Shown here: piece by piece, positions 22,797-30,983 of the stretch
Layout of the letters: each line of letters starts with the position of its first letter
Position numbering within the stretch: the first letter of the stretch is position 1
Assembly: GCA_024694565.1 (NCBI GenBank)
Contig: JAILJR010000074.1
Location: forward strand, 1-37,152
From: Butyrivibrio sp.
GTDB lineage: Bacteria; Bacillota; Clostridia; Lachnospirales; Lachnospiraceae
DNA length: 37,152 nt
Reading direction: 5' to 3'
Program-made: the position numbers and the translations under genes
Notes under the pieces: model-generated
The model's database searches: none
Told to the model about the DNA's origin: nothing
Seen by the model: the letters and a program-made list of their open reading frames with translations, nothing else

Positions 22797-24141
22797 TCGA
22801 GTTATTTATCTCCGCGATTTTAGTCTCAGCCGCCTGCGCAGTCTGAGTATCAGGGAAATTAGTGATCACTGCATCAAATATCTCTTTAGCCTTGTCATTG
22901 TCTCCGCTGTTATAGTAAGCATTGCCCAGATAAAAGAGTGTGTTGACATTGGTGTTGTCGTACTGGTAAGCCTTTGAGAGGTTGGTTATGGCATTTTCAT
23001 AGTCCTCATTCTTGTAGGCCTCATAGCCGTTCTCATAGTATGTGGTAGCAAGCTGCGTTCCAACCTTGGACATCAGATAGCTGTAGAGCGAAGTAAACTC
23101 AGGCGAAACATCCGATCCAATGACATCAAGGTCAAGGTTTGACAGAGCATCCGAGATTGCCTGAATATTGTCCGGATCCTTCATATAGATATTTACTGCC
23201 TTCATAAGGCTGTTCATCGCGCCTGAGGTTGAATCCACGCCCTCATAGTCTGTAACCTGACTTCCCAGCTTGTCAATCTCATCCTGAAGCGCTGCGATCT
23301 GCTGCTCATATTCAACAATCTGAGCGGATTTTGCATCAGACTCCTCGCTTATCTTTGCGATCTTCTCCTGATTGCTGGTGGTTATGCTCTGTATCCTCTG
23401 TGGAAGTATCAGAAAGCACGCCACAGCAACTCCAAGAACAATACCCAATACAATGCCCCAGATCGAATTGCTGCGCGCAATGGGAGATTTCTTTACCGGC
23501 TGGATTATCATCTCATTGCCGCTGTTGTAACGGATAATCTCATCGTTCTCCGAAGCAGCTTCAGACATGAGCTTGCCGCTCTCCCCGGGGATTATCATGC
23601 TGTCAGCTTCCTTGAGATATCTCTTTGCCGTAGTATTTCCAAAGTCAAGCTTGATAACCTTTCTCGACTCGATCTTTGCCTTTTCCCAGTTGCCGCCCTT
23701 CAGATATAAAAGTGCAAGCAAAAGATGCGCTTTTATAAACTTGGGGTTTAAAGAAAGCACCTTTTTAAGCTGTATCACCGCGAGATCAAGGCTGTCCTGA
23801 CGGCAGTAATTCAGAGCAATATTAAACTTTTTTATCGTCTGATTAATAGTCTCGAGCTGCCCCGGACTCTTCTGGAGCATATCCATGTAGTAGTCCGCAA
23901 GATTATCCTCTGCCTCAAGGTTCTTGCTTATTACCCAGTGCGTGAGTGCTGCTGCCGCTTCTCCTGACTCATAATAAACAAGTCCCAGAAGATTTCTGGC
24001 ATCAATATTTTCCTTGTTGTACTTAAGACTTTTCTTAAGGGCGTCTACAGCGCCTGTCATATCTCTGACCTGGGCCCGCTCAAGACCTTCATTATAAAAA
24101 GCATTAGATAAGCTTTTCAGCTTTTCCATAGTTGTAGCCAT
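22789..24141 (-). CDS. TPR protein with one central membrane segment and coiled coil
   Basis: The order of parts is unusual. N-terminal cytosolic TPR repeats (about 10-185) are followed by a linker, one membrane span (about 229-249, IWGIVLGIVLGVAVACFLIL), a coiled coil (about 255-300, KIAKISEESDAKSAQIVEYE...) and C-terminal TPR repeats (about 370-440, ENGYEAYKNEDYENAITNLS...). Thus TPR domains probably lie on both sides of the membrane. It sits between a 54-residue protein and the MBOAT gene, overlapping the latter by 8 bases. I infer a scaffold that couples cytosolic polymer synthesis to the acetylation pair. The ribosome site (AAGGA) lies inside the end of the preceding small gene, 10 bases from the ATG. 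Confidence 0.88.
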   Translation of the reverse strand: MATTMEKLKSLSNAFYNEGLERAQVRDMTGAVDALKKSLKYNKENIDARNLLGLVYYESGEAAAALTHWVISKNLEAEDNLADYYMDMLQKSPGQLETINQTIKKFNIALNYCRQDSLDLAVIQLKKVLSLNPKFIKAHLLLALLYLKGGNWEKAKIESRKVIKLDFGNTTAKRYLKEADSMIIPGESGKLMSEAASENDEIIRYNSGNEMIIQPVKKSPIARSNSIWGIVLGIVLGVAVACFLILPQRIQSITTSNQEKIAKISEESDAKSAQIVEYEQQIAALQDEIDKLGSQVTDYEGVDSTSGAMNSLMKAVNIYMKDPDNIQAISDALSNLDLDVIGSDVSPEFTSLYSYLMSKVGTQLATTYYENGYEAYKNEDYENAITNLSKAYQYDNTNVNTLFYLGNAYYNSGDNDKAKEIFDAVITNFPDTQTAQAAETKIAEINNSNG

Positions 24142-24143
24142 TG

Positions 24144-24308
24144 TTACTTAATCCTTCTAACCGTCTCAGAATCCTTTTTAGCATCCTTAAGCAGATTAAA
24201 AAGAACATCTGACATATCATCAAGGTCCTGACTGTAGATCAGCTCCTCGACATCATCTATTTCAAGACTAGGCTTGAATTTCCTCAGTTCCTCGTCAAAA
24301 TTTATCAT
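24144..24308 (-). CDS. Very small acidic protein, 54 residues
   Basis: A short frame starts at ATG 24306-24308 with a strong GAGGAG site seven bases upstream and ends two bases before the ATG of the TPR membrane protein. The product begins MINFDEELRKFKPSLEIDDV and ends DSETVRRIK. It is acidic (DDVEELIYSQDLDDMSD) and probably helical, with no signal or membrane span. The ribosome site of the next gene lies within its last codons, so its translation likely drives that of the TPR gene. I recognise no family; an adaptor or regulator of the surface-acetylation genes is possible. Confidence 0.75.
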   Translation of the reverse strand: MINFDEELRKFKPSLEIDDVEELIYSQDLDDMSDVLFNLLKDAKKDSETVRRIK

Positions 24309-24374
24309 AAATACTCCTCACAAAAACCATTCCCATAAAAGGCATTCAGATGAAAAGCCCCATTCTGCGAAGCA

Positions 24375-25751
24375 TCAGAAAAGTCCCTTTATCTGCCCCG
24401 CAAGATAGAGTGATCCCGCTGTAAACACGCAGTCCCCTGACTTGCGCATCGTGATCACATCTGTTGCCGCATCTCTTACATTGCTGTAATACCGGATGGG
24501 AAGTCCGATAATCCCCAGCTCCTCTCTGCTGTCCTCAAAACACCCCTTCAGATCTGATACGGAAACCGATCTGTCCGTCCTGAGGGCAGAGACAAAAATC
24601 GCATCAAACAGCCTGCTTTCCAGCACCCTGTGTATTATATCCCCATACTGCTTGTCTGATACAATGCCAAAAAGCAGGAGTTTTCTTCCCTCACAGGGAA
24701 TCCCTCCCACGCTGTCCAAAAACGCCTCTATACCATCCAGGTTGTGCGCTCCGTCCACGTAAACACCGGGGCGCAGCTCCTCCATCCTGCAATCCCATTT
24801 TGCACTGTAAAGCCCTTCCATTATATCCTCATGGGACAGCTCTGCGCCGAAGCTTCTCAGCACCTCCAGCGCTGCAATGGCAATACTGGCGTTCTCTGCC
24901 TGATATCTTGCCTTGGTCGACAGTCGCAGGTTGGCATATCTATCATAAAGTGAATTATAGGAAAATGCAATGTATTTGTTTCCCGCTTCATCCACCTTGA
25001 GACCGACATTTTCGATGTCTCTTCTGCTGACCTCAACCGCCCGTATATCCAGCTCCAGAGCCCTCTTTTTTATCACATCGCTGCTTTCTTTTCTCTTGTC
25101 AAAAAAGACTACCGGAACACCTCTTTTTATTATCCCGGCCTTCTCTTTGGCGATGTCCTCAATTGTATCTCCAAGATACTGCATGTGGTCTAAACCGATT
25201 TCGGTTATGACGCTAAGAATCGGCTTTTCTACAGAATTTGTGGCATCAAGCCTGCCTCCGAGCCCGGTCTCAAGTATCAGGTAGTCCACCGGATGCTCAT
25301 CATACAATATCATTGCCATGAAAAAGAGAAACTCAAAATATGTAGGAAAGTACTCTCCGCTTTTGTATTCCATGATATGCTTCAGAAGCGCAAGGAATAC
25401 CTCCACGAAAATACCATCTGATACAGGTTTTCCGTCCAAAGCAAATCTCTCATTTATACTCACCAGATGAGGTGATGTAAACACCCCCACAGAATATCCC
25501 GCCCCTAAAAGAACGGATGAGATGTAGCTGCAGACAGAGCCCTTTCCGTTTGTACCCGCAACATGGATGATCTTCATATTGCGGTCAGGGGATCCAAGGA
25601 ACTTAAGAAAGTCCCTTGTGTCCTCTATTGTATGTTTTTCTGTAAATCCCGGTACTTTATTGATCAGGCCCTCACATTCAGAGACCGTGATCGTACCGCC
25701 CTGTTTGGCGCGGTCAATAAGCCCCGAGACTTCTTCTAATAATTCATTCAT
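24375..25751 (-). CDS. folC: Folylpolyglutamate synthase / dihydrofolate synthase
   Basis: This Mur-ligase-type enzyme adds glutamate to folates, and in many bacteria also to dihydropteroate, using ATP. Motifs in order are HVAGTNGKGSV (63-73, P-loop), SPHLVSINERF (about 92-102), LETGLGGRLDATN (about 160-172), ITEIGLDHMQYLGDT with IAKEKAGI (the Mg and substrate region), and YVDGAHN in the C-terminal domain. The length of 458 fits the family. Start ATG 25749-25751 lacks a strong ribosome site. It follows valS by 207 bases, the order commonly seen in Firmicutes. Confidence 0.95.
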   Translation of the reverse strand: MNELLEEVSGLIDRAKQGGTITVSECEGLINKVPGFTEKHTIEDTRDFLKFLGSPDRNMKIIHVAGTNGKGSVCSYISSVLLGAGYSVGVFTSPHLVSINERFALDGKPVSDGIFVEVFLALLKHIMEYKSGEYFPTYFEFLFFMAMILYDEHPVDYLILETGLGGRLDATNSVEKPILSVITEIGLDHMQYLGDTIEDIAKEKAGIIKRGVPVVFFDKRKESSDVIKKRALELDIRAVEVSRRDIENVGLKVDEAGNKYIAFSYNSLYDRYANLRLSTKARYQAENASIAIAALEVLRSFGAELSHEDIMEGLYSAKWDCRMEELRPGVYVDGAHNLDGIEAFLDSVGGIPCEGRKLLLFGIVSDKQYGDIIHRVLESRLFDAIFVSALRTDRSVSVSDLKGCFEDSREELGIIGLPIRYYSNVRDAATDVITMRKSGDCVFTAGSLYLAGQIKGLF

Positions 25752-25958
25752 TTTCTGACTAAACTTTCATTTCTACGCACTTGCACTGCCATAAATTCAG
25801 ACGTTCAACCTGTTGAAGCTGCTTTACCCACAGGCCGGGCTGCATTTGGCACTACCTTAAATTCAAGATGTTTTCCCGCATAAAACAGGCATGCGGGCAA
25901 TTATCTGCTTGTGCAAATCTGCGCGACGTATTATTACCCCTGCAACAGCCTCAAAAGA

Positions 25959-28637
25959 TCACTTGTTTCCTGAGAGCTGCTTTAATCTCTCCGTGATCTG
26001 GTCGTAAGTCTGCTGGTACTTCTGCTGCTTTTCCTTCTCCTCATCAATCTTTGCCTGCGGAGCCTTTGAGAGGAACTTTTCATTGGAAAGCATTCCCTGT
26101 GACCTCTTCAGCTCGCCCTGCAGCCTTTTCTGCTCTTTTGTAAGACGCTCGATCTCAGCCCTTATATCTACAAGATCCGAGAACGGAATGTAAACAGCTG
26201 CATCTGCAAGCACAACCGAAACCGCATCCTCAGGAATGCCCGCCTTGTCGTTCTGGCAAACTGATTCCGATGCATAGGCAAGAGATTCAAAGAAGAGCCT
26301 GCCGTTTGTGAAGATGTCGAGAACCTCCTTCTTTTCGCTCACGACAAAGACCTTGGCCTTTCGCGAAGGAGCAACGTTCATCTGCGTGCGGACATTTCTG
26401 ATGCCGCGGACTGCCTCTTTTATCGTCTCGATTGACTTCTCATCCACTGCAAAGTTCCACTCATCCCTGTATACCGGCCAGTCGGAGACCATGATGGACT
26501 CCTCCTCATCCTGAAGGTTGCAGAAAATCTCCTCAGTGATGAAAGGCATGTATGGATGAAGAAGCTTCAATGCGTTGATGAGCACTGTCTGAAGTGTCCA
26601 CAGCGCAGCCTCGTGGCTTTCTGCATCATCTGAATTGTAGAGTCTCGGCTTTACCATTTCTATGTACCAGTCACAGAACTCATCCCAGATAAAGTCATAG
26701 ACCTTCTGGACTGCAATTCCAAGCTCAAACTTCTCCATGTTCTCAGTAACTTCCCTGATGGTGTTGTTGAGCTTTGTGAGTATCCACTTGTCAACGCTCT
26801 GCAGCTGTGCAGGCATAGCCTGGTGTATCGCTGATGGCGCATCCTCGCTCATATTCATCATAATAAATCTGGATGCGTTCCATACCTTGTTCGCAAAATT
26901 CCTGCTATTCTCAACTCTCTCGTTGTAGAAGCGCATATCATTGCCGGGCGCATTTCCGGTAACTATCGTGAGCCTTAGCGCATCAGCGCCGTACTTGTCG
27001 ATGATCTCGAGAGGGTCGATTCCGTTGCCCAGTGATTTGCTCATCTTGCGGCCCTGCGAATCCCTTATAAGGCCATGGAAAAGAACGGTCTTGAACGGGT
27101 AGGTTCCCATCTGCTCATAGCTTGAGAAGATCATTCTTATAACCCAGAAAAAGATTATGTCATAGCCCGTAACAAGCACATCCGTAGGGAAGAAATATTT
27201 AAGCTCCTTTGTGTCATGAGGCCATCCCAGTGTCTCGAAGGGCCAGAGGGCAGATGAAAACCAGGTGTCCAGTGTGTCCGGATCCTGAGTAAAATGCTCA
27301 CATCCGCACTTCGGGCAAACCTTTGGCATCTCTTTTGCAACTACGACCTCACCGCACTTGTCGCAGTAATAAGCCGGGATCCTGTGTCCCCACCAGAGCT
27401 GCCTTGAAATACACCAGTCCCTGATGTTGTCTGTCCAGTTGTAGTAAAGTTTGTCCATTCTCGGAGGAATGAGCTTTATCTCACCCTCTTTTACAGCCTT
27501 TACGGCGGGCCTGATAAGCTCATCCATCTTTACAAACCACTGGGCCTTTACCATAGGCTCTACAGTTGTGTGGCACCTGTCGTGGGTTCCAACATTGTGT
27601 GAGTAATCCTCTATCTTTACAAGCAGGCCCATCTCATCCAGCTCTTTTACGATGGCATCCCTGCATTCATATCTGTCCATGCCCTCGAACTTGCCGCCGT
27701 TAGCATTGATGGTCGCATCATCATTGAGGACATTCACTTCCTGCAGATTGTGGCGCTTTCCAACCTCAAAGTCGTTGGGGTCGTGGGCGGGAGTAATCTT
27801 GACTACTCCGGTACCAAACTCCATGTCTACGTAGCTGTCCTCTACTATAGGAAGCTCCCTTCCAACTATCGGAAGAAGAACCTTTTTACCTCTGTAATCC
27901 TTGTATCTCTCATCCTCGGGATTGATGGCGACTGCTGTATCTCCAAGCATCGTCTCGGGACGTGTCGTTGCGAACTCTATGAATTTTGTGGTTGAAACAG
28001 AGCCGTCATCCTCGATAAGCGGATACTTGATATGCCAAAGATGGCCTGCCTGCTCCTCGTACTCGACCTCCGCATCGGAAATGGAGGTCTTGCACACAGG
28101 ACACCAGTTTACTATCCTGCTTCCCTTGTAGATGTAGCCCTTCTTGTGCATCTTGAGGAAAACCTCAGTTACGGCCTCGTTGCAGCCCTCATCCATTGTG
28201 AAGCGCTCTCTGTCCCAGTCACAGGAGCTTCCCAGCTTCTTGAGCTGCGAAATGATAGTCCCGCCGTACTCCTTCTTCCACTCCCAGGCTCTTTCAAGGA
28301 ATTTCTCCCTGCCCAGCTCTCTCTTATCTATACCCTGCTTTTTGAGCTCGTTGGTAATACGGACCTCTGTCGCGATGCTGGCGTGATCGGTTCCCGGCTG
28401 CCAAAGTGCATTATATCCCTGCATTCTCTTCCATCTGATCAAAATGTCCTGCAGAGTCTGGTCAAAAGCGTGCCCCATGTGGAGCTTGCCTGTGATATTC
28501 GGGGGCGGAATAACGATAGTGAAGGGCTTTTTGGTCTCATCAACTTCAGCGTGGAAATATTTCTTTTCCTCCCACTTTGAGTAGAGACGGTCCTCAATAT
28601 CCCGCGGATTGTAGGTCTTTTCCAGTTCTTTTTTCAT
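25959..28637 (-). CDS. valS: Valyl-tRNA synthetase
   Basis: Charges tRNA-Val with valine in the cytosol. I use the ATG at 28635-28637 (892 residues, GGAG eight bases before); the frame opens further upstream without a site. Visible parts are the HIGH motif as HMGH (53-56) in PPPNITGKLHMGHA, the editing domain TTRPETMLGDTAVAINP (224-240), zinc-ribbon cysteines CDKC...CPKC (425, 428, 441, 444), DTWFSSALWPF, the KMSKS loop (531-535), an anticodon-binding domain and a C-terminal coiled coil (about 830-885). No T-box fits in the short upstream gap, so regulation is unclear. A fragment of the interspersed repeat lies upstream. Confidence 0.97.
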   Translation of the reverse strand: MKKELEKTYNPRDIEDRLYSKWEEKKYFHAEVDETKKPFTIVIPPPNITGKLHMGHAFDQTLQDILIRWKRMQGYNALWQPGTDHASIATEVRITNELKKQGIDKRELGREKFLERAWEWKKEYGGTIISQLKKLGSSCDWDRERFTMDEGCNEAVTEVFLKMHKKGYIYKGSRIVNWCPVCKTSISDAEVEYEEQAGHLWHIKYPLIEDDGSVSTTKFIEFATTRPETMLGDTAVAINPEDERYKDYRGKKVLLPIVGRELPIVEDSYVDMEFGTGVVKITPAHDPNDFEVGKRHNLQEVNVLNDDATINANGGKFEGMDRYECRDAIVKELDEMGLLVKIEDYSHNVGTHDRCHTTVEPMVKAQWFVKMDELIRPAVKAVKEGEIKLIPPRMDKLYYNWTDNIRDWCISRQLWWGHRIPAYYCDKCGEVVVAKEMPKVCPKCGCEHFTQDPDTLDTWFSSALWPFETLGWPHDTKELKYFFPTDVLVTGYDIIFFWVIRMIFSSYEQMGTYPFKTVLFHGLIRDSQGRKMSKSLGNGIDPLEIIDKYGADALRLTIVTGNAPGNDMRFYNERVENSRNFANKVWNASRFIMMNMSEDAPSAIHQAMPAQLQSVDKWILTKLNNTIREVTENMEKFELGIAVQKVYDFIWDEFCDWYIEMVKPRLYNSDDAESHEAALWTLQTVLINALKLLHPYMPFITEEIFCNLQDEEESIMVSDWPVYRDEWNFAVDEKSIETIKEAVRGIRNVRTQMNVAPSRKAKVFVVSEKKEVLDIFTNGRLFFESLAYASESVCQNDKAGIPEDAVSVVLADAAVYIPFSDLVDIRAEIERLTKEQKRLQGELKRSQGMLSNEKFLSKAPQAKIDEEKEKQQKYQQTYDQITERLKQLSGNK

Positions 28638-28692
28638 CTTTTGACTCCTCTCCTGTATATAGTTGTGGGTAAAGCTGCCTGACAGCAAGCCG

Positions 28693-28730
28693 GTGTGCCA
28701 TCCCAATCATTCTCTGTCTTATTTGTGCCG
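28693..28730. repeat. Interspersed palindromic repeat, left-end fragment
   Basis: GTGTGCCATCCCAATCATTC followed by TCTGTCTTATTTGTGCCGG matches the left end of the copy at 35916-36063 (GTGTGTCATCCCAATAATTC...). The centre and right half are absent. It lies between the cyclase stop codon and the valS start. Confidence 0.55.
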
Positions 28731-28761
28731 GTTCATATTTCTTACGCCGGTCAGATTCATT

Positions 28762-30360
28762 CTACGCCTTGTGCAGAAGGACAATATCGCCCTTTTTGTG
28801 CTCCTTTACCTCGTAAAGTGCGATGTCCGCCGCATACATAAAGTCCCAAAGCTTGTTGGTCTCACCCGGAACCGAGTTCCTGATTCCCTGCGAGATGGAA
28901 ATGTTGGTACTCTCAGTGCCATCCTGTTTTACAATCCTGGCTGATGATACCTGCTTCTTGAGACGATTGGCGCATTCCATGATATCATCGTCTGTCATAT
29001 TCTCGTATATAAGTACAAACTCATCTCCCCCATACCTGAAAGCATGGACAAGAGGCCTTGCAGCACATAAAGACATTATGGCGTCTGCAATGAGTTTAAG
29101 ACAGTAGTCCCCCATCTGGTGACCGTAAGTGTCATTGTAATGCTTGAAGTTGTCCACATCAAGTATCTCGACGGCGAGGGACCGCTGTTTTTCATAAGCC
29201 TCTTCAAATGCGATCTCTGCAAATTTATTGAGGCCATACCTGTTTCCAAGGCCCGTCAGAGGATCTGTCTCTGCACGCTTTTGAAGAAGTGAGTTTTCTT
29301 TTTCTATTGACTGGAGCCTGCTCCTTATATTCAAAAAGAACTTATAATTTGTAAGTCTTTCTTTTTCCTGCTCGACCGAAGCCTCATAAAATTCAAGCAG
29401 AGCCTTATTTTTCTCTTCTTCAACGCCGAATTTTTCATAAAATTCCACCTTGAGCCTGGCGCAGCCCTTCTTGAGGTTTGGGATATTCAGCTCAGCCAGA
29501 GACCGCTCTGCATTCTTTATAATACGCTTCACTTCGCCGAGCCTGCCTATCTTCATGAAAAATCTGCATATCCCGTATATATCCTCCATGCTGTCCAGCG
29601 GAAACTTGTTGTTCTGCAGCTGCACCGAAAGCATGTCCGCATATTTCTCGAAAAAATCCTTCTCTCCCAGGTAATGATAGCCTCTCATCAGTATATCCAG
29701 GACGGGGAGGTCTATGAAGTAATCCTTGTTGACGTACGGGTCCCGCTCAAGGGACTCAATCCCCTGAATACACTTGATCGCCGACTCGCGCTTATCAAGT
29801 ATCATGTAGCAGTCCGTCTGAAAGCAATAGCAATAAAGAAGATTCCTATAATAAAGGGAATCCTTTTTGTTCCGCCTTATGCCCTTGTAGGCTGTGCGGA
29901 TATGGGAAAGAGCCTGCTTCACATCCCCGTTGTCAAAATAGATCTGTCCGATATTAAACTCTATCATTCCCGGAATGGAGCTGCTCTCATCTATCTCCTC
30001 GCAGTGCCTGAGCCCCGTCAGGAAAAAATCAAGCGCAAGCTCCGGATTGCCGTGACTGAGGGCATCAATTCCCAGGAGGTTATAGCTTCTTGCCAGATGC
30101 TCAAAGTCCCCGCAGGACTGAAGAAGCTCAATTGCCTTTAAAAGGTTCGTATTGAACTTTTTGTAATCAGTGCTCAGAAGGTAATAGGCATCCGCCAGAT
30201 AATAATAGCTGTATCCCAAAAGAGGAATATCCTCAATCTCCTTGGCTCTTCGAAGGAGCCTGTTGCAGGAGCTTATCAGATTGTTCGACATATTTGCCCG
30301 CTCTCTGAGCATCTCCTCATTCAGTTTTTCAACGTCTCGACCATATATAGAAAGATCCAT
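28762..30360 (-). CDS. Cytoplasmic diguanylate cyclase with TPR-like sensor
   Basis: Makes the second messenger cyclic di-GMP. The C-terminal GGDEF domain (about 365-528) is complete: DPLTGLGNRYGLN, DVDNFKHYNDTYGHQMGD and the signature GGDEF at 444-448. The product-inhibition RxxD site is missing just before it (RPLVHAFRYGGDEF), so feedback control may be absent. The first 330 residues are helical repeats of TPR type (YYYLADAYYLL, YNLLGIDALSHGNPELALDF, IGQIYFDNGDVKQALSHI), followed by a coiled linker. No membrane segment is present. Such repeats often bind proteins or peptides, so the activating signal may be a partner protein. It is monocistronic; start ATG 30358-30360 has AGGGA. Confidence 0.93.
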   Translation of the reverse strand: MDLSIYGRDVEKLNEEMLRERANMSNNLISSCNRLLRRAKEIEDIPLLGYSYYYLADAYYLLSTDYKKFNTNLLKAIELLQSCGDFEHLARSYNLLGIDALSHGNPELALDFFLTGLRHCEEIDESSSIPGMIEFNIGQIYFDNGDVKQALSHIRTAYKGIRRNKKDSLYYRNLLYCYCFQTDCYMILDKRESAIKCIQGIESLERDPYVNKDYFIDLPVLDILMRGYHYLGEKDFFEKYADMLSVQLQNNKFPLDSMEDIYGICRFFMKIGRLGEVKRIIKNAERSLAELNIPNLKKGCARLKVEFYEKFGVEEEKNKALLEFYEASVEQEKERLTNYKFFLNIRSRLQSIEKENSLLQKRAETDPLTGLGNRYGLNKFAEIAFEEAYEKQRSLAVEILDVDNFKHYNDTYGHQMGDYCLKLIADAIMSLCAARPLVHAFRYGGDEFVLIYENMTDDDIMECANRLKKQVSSARIVKQDGTESTNISISQGIRNSVPGETNKLWDFMYAADIALYEVKEHKKGDIVLLHKA

Positions 30361-30623
30361 TACATATCCCTATCCAAACTTCAAATAAAATTCATTGTAC
30401 AACAACATCGATTGTCTATCAAGGTTGCAATTTGGGACAGGGTAGGAGCAACTGTCTGTTACAATTCATGAATTATCCAAAGTGTCCTGTAGTATGCCAC
30501 TTCATTAAAATATAGCCTGATCATCGCCGCCCCGCCCCATTTTCGCAATTCCCCTTAAGTAATGCTGATGCTTTAATACATGCGATTACTTGCCGCGCCG
30601 CACCAATACTGGATTTGAGCTCG

Positions 30624-30647
30624 TTTTATGACGTAGAGGTCATAAAA
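30624..30647. repeat. Perfect 9-bp inverted repeat
   Basis: TTTTATGAC (30624-30632) and GTCATAAAA (30639-30647) are separated by 6 bases. There is no T-run, so this resembles an operator rather than a terminator. Confidence 0.45.
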
Positions 30648-30707
30648 TGGGTGCAGTTTACATATATGCTTTGACTTTATCAGTCATAATCGAACACTTA
30701 TTTCGAA

Positions 30708-30806
30708 TTATTCACACATTTAGTGATTTATTTGGAAGTGCCTATTTATGCGGCTTTTTTGATAATTACCTCTTGACAATCCCCAATTTCCACAGAGTTA
30801 TCCACA
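30708..30806 (+). promoter_or_regulatory. Three DnaA-box-like sites
   Basis: TTATTCACA (30708-30716), TTTCCACAG (30787-30795) and TTATCCACA (30798-30806) match the DnaA-box consensus TTWTNCACA fully or, for the second, at all but its last base. All lie on the same strand within 100 bases of AT-rich DNA. No dnaA, dnaN or partition gene is visible, so this may be an accessory DnaA-binding site rather than an origin. Confidence 0.45.
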
Positions 30807-30983
30807 TGACATCTTTATCGTTTATAACCGGCTTTTATATCATTTCTCTGTCATTTTGTACAATTTCACATACAATTTCATACAACATTCAAAAATTTGA
30901 GGTAGACATAAATTCGCGGTTAATCGATTTATGTAAATCATTTTGGGGCTTTTCCCGGTTTCAACGGTGTTTTTTCGCCAATT

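Larger units (their letters stand above)
30361..30983. other. AT-rich intergenic stretch
   Basis: This region separates the cyclase from the nuclease-helicase. A plus-strand frame (30647-31027) runs through it but has no ribosome site, is rich in F, I, S and H, and overlaps the end of the helicase gene, so I do not call it. The right part is strongly AT-rich and contains three DnaA-box-like sites. Confidence 0.5.

Noticed and set aside
28638-28761. T-box leader upstream of valS
   Set aside because: The gap is only 124 bases, has no T-box core word, and is largely taken up by a repeat fragment.
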